A stretch of DNA of 28,023 nucleotides. Source: an uncultured Porphyromonadaceae bacterium (GTDB taxonomy: Bacteria > Bacteroidota > Bacteroidia > Bacteroidales > Muribaculaceae). The position numbers were made by a program, and so were the translations under genes. The DNA is taken from assembly GCA_900550395.1 (NCBI GenBank), contig URSD01000033.1, positions 1 through 28,023 of the forward strand. The letters are read 5' to 3'. Below, one piece after another: positions 16,382 to 23,744 of the stretch; position 1 is the stretch's first letter; each line of letters starts with the position of its first letter. The notes below the pieces were generated by a model. The model had not been told where the DNA came from and ran no database searches. It worked only from the letters and a program-made list of their open reading frames with translations.

Positions 16382-16786
16382 TTATTTTGACAGAGGCTGC
16401 TCAAGCAGCATAGTAACTTCCTCTTTGAGTTTTGGCAAGTGATTCACCACTATTCCCCACAATATATCAGGCTTAAGCGAATCATTCGCATAAATCAGTT
16501 TTTTTGTTTCTTCAAGTTCTTCCTTGAAATAAGGATTGCGTATCGCTGATTCGTCCACAAGGTCGACTTCCCGTCCGAACAGACTCCTGAGCGCCGAATG
16601 AAAATCGAAATAATTGTCGGCATAATTGTTATGATCGATGTCCTCGTTGAAATCAACCAGAATATCCACATCACTGTCGTCATTGAACTTCGACGTCAGA
16701 ACAGACCCGAAAGCATACAGCCGGTTTACCTTGTACCTGCGGCAAAGGTTTCTGAGTACGGAAAGGTTTTCACTTATCAGGTTCAT
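16382..16786 (-). CDS. MNT-type nucleotidyltransferase with HEPN-like C-terminal tail
   Basis: 134 aa. The minimal nucleotidyltransferase motif GS(x9)DSDVDILVDF is at residues 27-46, with the acidic pair Asp39/Asp41 and a third acidic residue near GREVDLVDE (about 71-79). Such proteins are the antitoxin or modifying half of HEPN-MNT toxin-antitoxin pairs, where MNT adds AMP to the toxin. The MNT family normally ends near ETKKLIY (about 93-99). Here about 34 more residues follow (SLKPDILWGIVVNHLPKLKE...) that resemble the C-terminal end of DUF86/HEPN toxins. No separate HEPN gene with an RxxxxH-type RNase motif is present; the next gene is cytidine deaminase. It may be a fossil, or an antitoxin working elsewhere in the genome. 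Confidence 0.85.
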   Translation of the reverse strand: MNLISENLSVLRNLCRRYKVNRLYAFGSVLTSKFNDDSDVDILVDFNEDIDHNNYADNYFDFHSALRSLFGREVDLVDESAIRNPYFKEELEETKKLIYANDSLKPDILWGIVVNHLPKLKEEVTMLLEQPLSK

Positions 16787-16812
16787 ATCAGTTTATAGCC
16801 GGTTTGTATCTG

Positions 16813-16843
16813 CAAATATAGCGGATTGCACCGTTATAACAAA
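16813..16843 (-). promoter_or_regulatory. Promoter of the MNT-cdd operon
   Basis: On the minus strand TTTG (16840-16843), a 19-base spacer, then TATATTTG (16813-16820): a full match to the Bacteroidales TTTG/TAnnTTTG promoter. The predicted transcript starts near 16806, about 20 bases before the MNT start codon. Confidence 0.78.
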
Positions 16844-16860
16844 AAAACATGGCCCAAAAT

Positions 16861-16891
16861 TTTCACAATCGGCAAATTTACGCTATTTTTG
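16861..16891 (+). promoter_or_regulatory. Promoter of the membrane TPR gene
   Basis: TTTC (16861-16864), a 19-base spacer and TATTTTTG (16884-16891) fit the Bacteroidales promoter with one mismatch. Transcription from about 16897 excludes the upstream in-frame starts before that point and leaves ATG candidates at 16917, 16935 and 16959. Confidence 0.68.
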
Positions 16892-16958
16892 CACTTCGAT
16901 AGGAGCGACTGCACCGATGCAGCCGCATTCGGCAATGAATAACAAGAACTCACAGATA

Positions 16959-17615
16959 ATGGAAACCAATCCCAAAGATCCCAAATTCAACCCCGCCGAG
17001 GAAGACCTCCTCATGGCAAAGGCTAAGGCCAACAAGGGCAAGCTCGTGGGCGCCCTCGTCTTCGCAATCGTCGTTGTTGTGGCAGCGTTCGCCTGGTTCT
17101 TCATCAACCAAAGCGGAAACGCCAAGGCCGACAAGCTGGCCGGCAAGGCCGACATCGAGGCTAACGACAGCATAGCCCTGAATCTCTACAAGGAAGCCGC
17201 CGAGGCCGGCTACAAAAGCGGCAACCGCGCCAAGCTGGAAGTGGCAATCCGCCTCTACAGCGACGGTGACTACGAGCAGGCTCTGAAATATCTTGAGGAC
17301 GCAAGCATCAGCGACAAAATCATCGCCGCCGGCGCCGACTGCCTCAAGGGTGACTGCCTCGTGAACCTCGAGCGCTACGACGACGCCATCAAGGCTTACA
17401 AAGAAGCCATCGATGACGCCGACGAGAACCCCGACATCGTGCCTTTCGCGCTTATCAAGCTCGCCAACATCTATCGCGCGCAGAAGAACTACAAGGCTGA
17501 GTACGAGGCTTACAAGACCATCCTCGACAAGTATCCCTCCTACCAGTTCGCGCAGGGCCAGCAGACCGACATCCGCAAATACATGGAGCGTGCCCGCATC
17601 GCTGCCGGTCTCTGA
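16959..17615 (+). CDS. Inner-membrane-anchored tetratricopeptide repeat protein (YfgM-like layout)
   Basis: 218 aa from the chosen ATG. A charged N-terminus (about 1-27) precedes one hydrophobic helix (about 28-48, LVGALVFAIVVVVAAFAWFF). The rest is predicted TPR helices (DGDYEQALKYLEDA, LERYDDAIKAYKEA, YKAEYEAYKTILDKYPSY). N-terminal anchor plus periplasmic TPRs resembles YfgM-type proteins that assist protein folding or translocation, and similar genes are common in Bacteroidales; the exact role is unknown. The open frame runs further upstream, but the promoter at 16861-16891 argues for one of the starts at 16917, 16935 or 16959. The last is preferred because METNPKD begins the conserved-looking part. 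A strong terminator follows. Confidence 0.8.
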   Translation: METNPKDPKFNPAEEDLLMAKAKANKGKLVGALVFAIVVVVAAFAWFFINQSGNAKADKLAGKADIEANDSIALNLYKEAAEAGYKSGNRAKLEVAIRLYSDGDYEQALKYLEDASISDKIIAAGADCLKGDCLVNLERYDDAIKAYKEAIDDADENPDIVPFALIKLANIYRAQKNYKAEYEAYKTILDKYPSYQFAQGQQTDIRKYMERARIAAGL

Positions 17616-17639
17616 ACTATAAGACTTTAACCGCAACAC

Positions 17640-17672
17640 CGGGCATGCGCTTGAAGCGCATGCCCGCTTTTT
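17640..17672 (+). terminator. Rho-independent terminator after the membrane TPR gene
   Basis: A perfect stem of 12 bp (17640-17651 with 17655-17666, core GGGCATGCGCT/AGCGCATGCCC) with a TGA loop is followed by CTTTTTG. It lies 24 bases after the TPR stop and only 10 bases before the MATE start codon. Confidence 0.85.
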
Positions 17673-17682
17673 GTCAATCGCT

Positions 17683-19068
17683 ATGGCACCGAATCTCAAC
17701 GAACTGGCCCAGGCGCCCGTGGGGCGCCTGCTGTGGCGCTACTCGCTGCCCGCCGTCACGGGCATGCTCGTGATGTCACTATACAACGTAGTCGACCGTA
17801 TCTTCATCGGCCAGGGCGTAGGCCCCGAGGCCATAGCCGGCCTGGCCGTCACTTTCCCGGTAATGAACGTGACAACGGCCCTGGGCGTGCTGGTGGGCGC
17901 CGGCGCCTCGGCCCGCGTGTCGATTCTGCTCGGACAGCGCAGGCATGACGAGGCGGAACGCACGCTGGGCAACTCGCTCACGTTGCTCGTAATATTCGCC
18001 ACATGCTACATGGCGGCATTTTACGCGTTTCTGGACCCCGTGCTGCGCCTTTTCGGAGCAAGCGACGCCACATTACCTTATGCGCGCGACTTCGTGAGCT
18101 ATCTGCTGCCGGGTCTGTTCATGACAAATCTCGCCTTCAGCCTCAACAACATAATGCGAGCATCGGGCTATCCGGCTCTTGCCATGGCTACGATGATTAT
18201 CGGCGCCGTAGTCAACGCCGCAATCGCTCCGATATTCATCTTCGTACTGGGCTGGGGCATCAAGGGGGCGGCGATAGCCACAGACATCGCCATGACCGTC
18301 TGCGCCATCTTTGTATTCGCCCACTTCCTGCGCCGCGGCACCACGCTGCGCTTCCGCCGCGGCACTTTCCGCCTCCACGCATCAACGACGCTACCCATTG
18401 TAGCCATAGGCGCCGCGCCGTCGCTCATCAATTTCGCCGCCGGCTTCATCAACATCATCATCAACAAGACGCTGCTCCACTACGGCGGCGACATGGCCAT
18501 AGGCGCGGCCGGCATATTCACCACTTTCGCAGCACTGCTGACCACAGTCGTCATCGGCATCTGCCAGGGCATGCAACCCATCATCGGCTACAACTTCGGC
18601 GCCGGGCGTATCTCTCGGCTGCAACGCACTTTCTGGCTTGCGGTGACGGCGGCCTCGGTGGTGACGGCGGTGGGCTTCGCAGCCGCGCAGCTCATGCCGC
18701 GTGCGATAGCGCGTGCGTTCACCACCGATGCCGAACTGATAGCCAACACGGCGTCGGGACTGCGCACGGCCATGAGCATGTTCTTCGTCGTAGGATTCCA
18801 GATCATCGCCACCACGCTGTTCCAAAGCATAGGCGCGGCGGCCAAGAGTATCTTCCTGAGCCTCACGCGCCAGGTACTCTTCGTCATTCCGCTGCTGCTC
18901 ACGCTACCGCCTCTGCTGGGGCTGCGCGGCGTGTGGATATGCTTCCCGGTGAGCGACCTCGCCGCCACTCTTGTCACGGCGCTCATGGTGGCATGGCAAC
19001 TGAGGCGTTTCTCGCACATGGGCGATACGGCCGCACCGGCCGAAGAGTCAGACAAGGCTCTCGAATAG
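17683..19068 (+). CDS. MATE-family multidrug/metabolite efflux transporter
   Basis: 461 aa, predicted 12-helix inner-membrane exporter that uses a Na+ or H+ gradient. The N-terminus LAQAPVGRLLWRYSLPAVTGMLVMSLYNVVDRIFIGQ is the typical MATE start, with repeated features in the second half (about 235-280, IGAAPSLINFAAGFINIIINKTLLHYGGD). QGMQPIIGYNFGA (about 295-307) is a family hallmark. The ATG at 17683 is chosen over an in-frame TTG at 17671 that lies in the terminator T tract. No promoter is visible between that terminator and the start, so expression depends on read-through or on a promoter inside the TPR gene. The 3' end overlaps the convergent glycosyltransferase gene by 21 bases. The substrate is unknown. 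Confidence 0.92.
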   Translation: MAPNLNELAQAPVGRLLWRYSLPAVTGMLVMSLYNVVDRIFIGQGVGPEAIAGLAVTFPVMNVTTALGVLVGAGASARVSILLGQRRHDEAERTLGNSLTLLVIFATCYMAAFYAFLDPVLRLFGASDATLPYARDFVSYLLPGLFMTNLAFSLNNIMRASGYPALAMATMIIGAVVNAAIAPIFIFVLGWGIKGAAIATDIAMTVCAIFVFAHFLRRGTTLRFRRGTFRLHASTTLPIVAIGAAPSLINFAAGFINIIINKTLLHYGGDMAIGAAGIFTTFAALLTTVVIGICQGMQPIIGYNFGAGRISRLQRTFWLAVTAASVVTAVGFAAAQLMPRAIARAFTTDAELIANTASGLRTAMSMFFVVGFQIIATTLFQSIGAAAKSIFLSLTRQVLFVIPLLLTLPPLLGLRGVWICFPVSDLAATLVTALMVAWQLRRFSHMGDTAAPAEESDKALE

Positions 19069-20292
19069 CGCGAGGTAGCGGGCGGCCACGGCATCCGAAG
19101 CGAAACGCTCCCGCACCGACGCGCGCATGGCTTCGCGGTCAGGCTCCGAGTCAAGGGCATGGCGCAGACCGGCGGCGAAATCGTCGGCATCGAGCCAGCG
19201 CGCTATATAGCCTGTGCGCGGCGAATCCACTATATCGGCCTGACCGCCGCGACCGAAGCACACGGGGTAAGCCCCCGAGGCCTGCCCCTCAATAAGTGTG
19301 CCGGGCAATGTCTCGTAGAGCGACGGCGACATCACGGCGCGCGCATGGGCATAGAGCGAGCGCAGCCGCGCAGGGTCGTCGATGCGTCCCAGATGCACGT
19401 AGGGCAACCGAAGGCCGTCAAGGGCATGGGCATCACGCAGCTCGCCAAAGAACACGGCGCGCGCACGCTCGCCATAGCCCTGCGTCTCAAGCTTGTTTAG
19501 CGCCTCCACGGCCACCGGCAGCCCCTTTACGGGGTCGTCAAGCCGCGCGGCGCCCATCAGCAGAATTCGGCGACCGTCGTCCGGCAGCCCGAGTGCGGCA
19601 AGATCCATCTCAGGTTCAAGACCGAAATCGTCAACGGGAAACGCGTTCGGGATGACTTCCACACGGCGATCACGCAACAGCGGGCTCTGACGGCACAGGG
19701 CGGCCAGCCATGTGCTCACGGCCACAAACACCACGTGCGAACGGTCGTAGCAACATGCCTTGCGCCCGTATCGCCGCCACGAAAGGTCATGGCTGCGCGA
19801 CACTCCCTGTAACAGGGGACACGAGCCGCACGAGCCGCGGTAGCGCGTACACTCGCCGGCATGATGGCACAGGCCGGTGGCGCACCACATATCGTGCATA
19901 GTCCACACCACGGGCTTGCCAAGGGCGGCTATTCGCTCGACGCCCCGTAGCGACAGCATGCCCTGATTCACCCAGTTGAGACACACCACATCGGCCTCGC
20001 GCACCCACGGATGGCGCCACAGAGGCAACCCCACGCGCGCCGCGTCGAGGCGGAACAGATTGCGGCGATGCAGCCCGTTGTCAAGCCACGTGAGACCCTC
20101 CTCAAGCAGAAACGATGCCTTGCGGCGCCACTCCGGGGCAGCCGCCGCTATGTAAGGAGACTCCGGTCCCTCGCGCCGCGCCACAAGCATACGGGCGTCA
20201 ATGCCGCGGGCGCGCAGCGCCTCCATGAGGCGCCGGCTGACGACGGAGGCGCCACCGCGCACATCGCTGTGGTTTATGATTACAACTTTCAT
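19048..20292 (-). CDS. GT4-family glycosyltransferase with Cys-rich loop
   Basis: 414 aa, GT-B glycosyltransferase probably acting on a lipid-linked saccharide at the cytoplasmic face of the membrane. It starts MKVVIINHSDVRGGASVVSRRL (GGA acceptor loop). A cysteine-rich insert, HDMWCATGLCHHAGEC...CGSCPLL (about 168-192), is typical of WcaC-like GT4 enzymes. The donor-site block is near SPSLYETLPGTLIEGQASGAYPV (about 350-372), with Glu in both positions of EX7E. The ATG at 20292 overlaps the flippase stop (ATGA), so the two are translated together; a longer open frame upstream is only the antisense or flippase region. It is likely for polysaccharide or glycan assembly. The sugar is not known. 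Confidence 0.88.
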   Translation of the reverse strand: MKVVIINHSDVRGGASVVSRRLMEALRARGIDARMLVARREGPESPYIAAAAPEWRRKASFLLEEGLTWLDNGLHRRNLFRLDAARVGLPLWRHPWVREADVVCLNWVNQGMLSLRGVERIAALGKPVVWTMHDMWCATGLCHHAGECTRYRGSCGSCPLLQGVSRSHDLSWRRYGRKACCYDRSHVVFVAVSTWLAALCRQSPLLRDRRVEVIPNAFPVDDFGLEPEMDLAALGLPDDGRRILLMGAARLDDPVKGLPVAVEALNKLETQGYGERARAVFFGELRDAHALDGLRLPYVHLGRIDDPARLRSLYAHARAVMSPSLYETLPGTLIEGQASGAYPVCFGRGGQADIVDSPRTGYIARWLDADDFAAGLRHALDSEPDREAMRASVRERFASDAVAARYLALFESLV

Positions 20293-21770
20293 CGTCTCAA
20301 TCCGGGAAGAGGTATGTGTTCGACGCGCACCACGGCCGCTACATATCCTAACAACAGCACGGCGCGCAGCGAGTAGGTGGCCCAGTGCGGCAGAGCCGAG
20401 AGACCGTTCACGCCAACGAAGTAAAGCACTGCGGCGGCGCAGCAGTAGAGGGCTATGCGGCGCAGATGGTAAGGTATGGGATAGTAATGGCGGCCGACAA
20501 AATAGCTCGTCACCATCATCACTCCGTAGCTGCACAGGGCGGCATAGGCACAACCCATGTAGCCTATGCGGGGAACGAGAAGCACATTAAGCGTCACGGT
20601 CACGGCCAGACCGAGCAGTGAGAACCAGGCGCCCCACATGGTGCGGTCGGTCAGCTTATACCACAGCGAGAGGTTGAAGAATACGCCGAAGAAGAACTCG
20701 GCAAGCATCACGATCGGCACCACGCGCAGGCCGCTGAAATAGCGCGGCGAGATGAAATAGCGGATGATGTCGAGGTAATACATGACTCCGAGGAAGATGA
20801 GGATGGCGAACAGCACGAAATACTTCATGGCGTCGCTGAAAGCAGCCGTGCGGTCCTTGCCTCGCTCGCGGCTGCGCGAGAAGATAAAGGGCTCGTAGGC
20901 AAAGCGGAACGCCTGGATGAACATCACCATGATGATGGCAATCTTATAGTTGGCGCCGTAAATGCCGAGCTGGGCCATCGCGTCGGCCTTGTCGGCAACG
21001 AGGTCGGGGAAGATAATCTTGTCGATAGTCTGGTTCATTATGCCTGCTACGCCGAGCACCAGCAGCGGAGCCGAGTACACGATCATTTCCCGCCACAGTT
21101 GCGGGTTGAAGCGCCAGCGGAAGCCGCAAAGTTCCGGAAGCAGGAGCAGCAGGGTCACGGCCGATGACACGAGATTGCTCAGGAATATGTAGCCTATGCC
21201 GAAATCGGGCGAATAGAACGGCAGGTCAAGACCCGGAGATACTTTTTCAAGCCACGGGCACAGCAGGATAAAGAAGAGGTTGAGGCCGATATTTACAGCG
21301 ATGCCCACCAGACGGATGACGGCAAAGCGCATGGCACGCGACCGGAAGCGCAGATAGCTGAACGGAAGCGCGGTGAAGGCATCGAGCGCCACACACACCA
21401 CCATCATGGCGACATACTCGGGATGGTCGGGACATTCCAGCCACCGGCTCGCAGGCCCCAGCAGAAACATCATGCCGACAACGAAAACCGTCGAGCTGAC
21501 AGTCAACGACACAAGCCCGGTGGAGTACACCTCCATAGGGTCGGTCCACCTTTCGTGATTAGCAAAGCGGAAGAACCCCGTCTCCATACCGTAGATGAGC
21601 ACCAGAAGCACTACAGCCACCACGGAGTACATCAGCGTTACCACGCCGTACTCCGCCTGAGTGAACATTATGGTATAAAGCGGCACGAGGCACCAGTTGA
21701 GAAAGCGCCCCACGATGCTACTGAGGCCGTAGACCGCCGTATCGCGCGCGAGCGATTTTATTCCTGCCAT
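20289..21770 (-). CDS. Wzx-like polysaccharide flippase (MOP superfamily)
   Basis: 493 aa, many hydrophobic helices spread over the whole length. The N-terminus SLARDTAVYGLSSIVGRFLNWCLVPLYTIMF is characteristic of polysaccharide/lipid-linked oligosaccharide flippases, and a second half with ASVLLVPRIG-like NVLLVPRIGYMGCAYAAL (about 425-442) is typical. It would move a lipid-linked saccharide across the inner membrane. The ATG at 21770 is used; an in-frame TTG lies 12 bases upstream. It overlaps the downstream glycosyltransferase by 4 bases (ATGA). Only these two polysaccharide genes are here, without polymerase, sugar-nucleotide or transcription-factor genes of a capsule locus. Confidence 0.9.
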   Translation of the reverse strand: MAGIKSLARDTAVYGLSSIVGRFLNWCLVPLYTIMFTQAEYGVVTLMYSVVAVVLLVLIYGMETGFFRFANHERWTDPMEVYSTGLVSLTVSSTVFVVGMMFLLGPASRWLECPDHPEYVAMMVVCVALDAFTALPFSYLRFRSRAMRFAVIRLVGIAVNIGLNLFFILLCPWLEKVSPGLDLPFYSPDFGIGYIFLSNLVSSAVTLLLLLPELCGFRWRFNPQLWREMIVYSAPLLVLGVAGIMNQTIDKIIFPDLVADKADAMAQLGIYGANYKIAIIMVMFIQAFRFAYEPFIFSRSRERGKDRTAAFSDAMKYFVLFAILIFLGVMYYLDIIRYFISPRYFSGLRVVPIVMLAEFFFGVFFNLSLWYKLTDRTMWGAWFSLLGLAVTVTLNVLLVPRIGYMGCAYAALCSYGVMMVTSYFVGRHYYPIPYHLRRIALYCCAAAVLYFVGVNGLSALPHWATYSLRAVLLLGYVAAVVRVEHIPLPGLRR

Positions 21771-21779
21771 ATCCTTTGT

Positions 21780-21800
21780 CAAAATTATATTGCAAAATTA
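21780..21800 (-). promoter_or_regulatory. Promoter region of the flippase-GT4 operon
   Basis: Two copies of TAATTTTG, each a match to TAnnTTTG, are read on the minus strand at 21780-21787 and 21793-21800. Only the more distal one leaves room for a leader of some 15 bases before the ATG at 21770. No good -33 TTTG at 19-20 bases was found for either; TTTG at 21801-21804 is 13 bases from the proximal box. Confidence 0.5.
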
Positions 21801-21814
21801 CAAATTTTTTACGC

Positions 21815-21822
21815 TAAATTTG
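21815..21822 (+). promoter_or_regulatory. Promoter -7 box of the exported TPR-symporter operon
   Basis: TAAATTTG matches TAnnTTTG and ends only 9 bases before the ATG at 21832, so the mRNA would have a leader of a few bases at most. A weak TTG (21790-21792) lies 22 bases upstream. The 61-base region holds promoters for both directions. Confidence 0.5.
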
Positions 21823-21831
21823 TAGCTGACT

Positions 21832-22548
21832 ATGAAAAGTATCAGCAAAAGACTCATGGCAATCGCCGCCGCATGCACCTGCATCCTCGCGGCATATGCC
21901 GACGACACTGACCTGACATGCCGCAGGTCCGAGCGCGCCATGCACTACGGCGAGTGGGCGCAGGCGGCCGCCCTCACCGGACTTGCCCTGGATGCGAGGC
22001 CTGACAGCGCAGCGCTGTACGCGCGCGCCATCGTGGCCGACGACATGCTGGGCGACACCACGCGCTGCGATGCCCTGCTGGAAAGCGCTATGGCCCACGG
22101 CGTGGCGCTCGACTCAGTGGTTGACGCCGTACGCCGCGACGCATTCGCCATCGGACAGGCCCGTATCTACGACCGATTCCTGACGCGCACCCGCCGGCGT
22201 ATGCCCTGGCTTAGCCGAGCCATTGACGCACGGCTGCTCGATTACTACGCCATGCGAGGCGACGGCGACCGCACCGTCGAGCTGGCTACCGCGATGCTGC
22301 GCGGACTGCCCGACAGCACCCGCTATCTCACTCTGCTGGCACGTGGCTACGACATGCAGGGCGACACCGAGGCGGCCAACAGCACACGCCGTCGCATCCT
22401 TGACATAGACCCCGACAACCTGGAGGCATTGCGGGCACTGGGTTGCAGCCTCGCACGACAAGGACTCGGCGATGAGGCTCGCGCGCTGCTGACACGCGCG
22501 CAGTGCATCCACCCCACGCCATACATAGACAAAATCCTCAACGAATGA
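21832..22548 (+). CDS. Exported TPR-like protein coupled to a symporter gene
   Basis: 238 aa, function not recognised. It has a signal peptide (residues 1-23, MKSISKRLMAIAAACTCILA..., probable cut after AYA). The mature part is alpha-helical with degenerate TPR units: YGEWAQAAALTGLALDARPDSAALYARAIV (about 39-68) and MQGDTEAANSTRRRILDIDPDNLEALRALGCSLARQGLGDEA (about 179-220). It is likely periplasmic. The stop overlaps the symporter start (ATGA), so the two are translationally coupled. This suggests, without proof, a helper role for envelope or transport, or simple operon co-regulation. Confidence 0.78.
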   Translation: MKSISKRLMAIAAACTCILAAYADDTDLTCRRSERAMHYGEWAQAAALTGLALDARPDSAALYARAIVADDMLGDTTRCDALLESAMAHGVALDSVVDAVRRDAFAIGQARIYDRFLTRTRRRMPWLSRAIDARLLDYYAMRGDGDRTVELATAMLRGLPDSTRYLTLLARGYDMQGDTEAANSTRRRILDIDPDNLEALRALGCSLARQGLGDEARALLTRAQCIHPTPYIDKILNE

Positions 22549-23732
22549 GCAAATCCGCCATAAGCCGCCTGACGGCAAGCCTGCCGGGACGCATAGCCAT
22601 AGCCATCATACTCGGAATACTCGCCGGCATCACCCTGCCGGCGTCATGGGCTGACGCAGCCGCGACGTTCAACGGACTGATAGGCCAGCTGCTGTCGTTC
22701 ATGATACCTCTTATTATTATAGGCTTCGTGGCGCCGGCCATCGCCGATGTGGGGCGGAGCGCAGGGCGTATGCTCGTAGCTACGGCGCTTATGGCCTATG
22801 TGGCGACGTTTCTGGCCGGTATGATGAGCTACGGGATAGGCCGCTTCACGTTCCCCACGATCATCGACAGCACAGCCGCAGCCGCCGATAGTGCCGCAGT
22901 TTCGCCGGTGCTGCCCTGGTTCGAAGTGTCGCTGCCGGCCCCCTTAGCCGTCACGACCTCCCTCGCTCTGGCTTTCATGCTTGGCGTGGGCTGCGCCGTA
23001 TGCAAAGCCCCCACTCTGCTGCACGGCCTCACCGAACTACGCACTATCGTGGCAAAAACCATCGACCGCATAATCATTCCTCTGCTGCCGCCTTACATCC
23101 TGTGCATCTTTCTGGTGATGACGGCCGAGGGGCGCGTGGCCTCGATACTCGGCACTTTCGCAGGCATCATAGGCATAATCTTCGCAATGCACATACTGAT
23201 TCTGCTGATACAATACGCCATCGCTGCAATAATAGGCGGCGGCAATCCCCTGCGCATGCTACGCACCATGCTCCCGGCATATCTTACAGCACTCGGCACT
23301 CAGTCGTCGGCCGCCACCATTCCCGTCACACTGCGGCAAACCGAGCGCCTTGGTGTCGACCCCGATGTGGCCGGATTCACCGTGCCGCTGTGCGCCACCA
23401 TCCACATGAGTGGCAGCACCCTGAAGATAGTAGCATGCGCCATGGCGCTGATGCTGATGCACGGACAGGCTATTCCCGCCGGACAATTCGTCCACTTCAC
23501 GGCCATGCTCGGCTTCACGATCATTGCTGCGCCCGGCATCCCCGGAGGCGCCATCATGGCATCCCTCGGACTGCTGGAGTCCATCCTGGGATTTGACGCT
23601 CAGATGCAGGCAATGATGATAGCCCTCTACATTGCCATGGACAGTTTCGGCACCGCCTGCAACGTCACCGGCGACGGCGCGCTGGCCGTTATCATCAACC
23701 GGTTCTTCGGCAAGAAAAAACAAATCATATAA
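22545..23732 (+). CDS. Dicarboxylate/amino acid:cation symporter (DAACS family) with atypical binding site
   Basis: 395 aa inner-membrane transporter of the glutamate-transporter fold. Visible are the serine-rich hairpin 1 (TQSSAATIPVTL, 252-263), the hairpin 2 PGIPGG (330-335) and the last helix with DSFGTACNVTGDG (366-378). Aligned by the NVTGD block to archaeal GltPh, Asp366 and Asn373 match its Asp394 and Asn401, but Gly369 replaces Arg397, which holds the acidic side chain of glutamate/aspartate. The usual NMDGT motif appears as HMSGS (287-291). The substrate is therefore more probably a neutral amino acid or another compound, and ion coupling may differ. The ATG at 22545 is used, overlapping the upstream TPR stop by 4 bases; an in-frame upstream start at 22503 lies in the other gene. 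Confidence 0.88.
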   Translation: MSKSAISRLTASLPGRIAIAIILGILAGITLPASWADAAATFNGLIGQLLSFMIPLIIIGFVAPAIADVGRSAGRMLVATALMAYVATFLAGMMSYGIGRFTFPTIIDSTAAAADSAAVSPVLPWFEVSLPAPLAVTTSLALAFMLGVGCAVCKAPTLLHGLTELRTIVAKTIDRIIIPLLPPYILCIFLVMTAEGRVASILGTFAGIIGIIFAMHILILLIQYAIAAIIGGGNPLRMLRTMLPAYLTALGTQSSAATIPVTLRQTERLGVDPDVAGFTVPLCATIHMSGSTLKIVACAMALMLMHGQAIPAGQFVHFTAMLGFTIIAAPGIPGGAIMASLGLLESILGFDAQMQAMMIALYIAMDSFGTACNVTGDGALAVIINRFFGKKKQII

Positions 23733-23744
23733 TTATTGCCTTTC

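Noticed and set aside
18003..19295. 430-codon frame in a second plus frame over the MATE gene
   Set aside because: His/Arg-rich out-of-frame translation overlapping the well-supported MATE gene.
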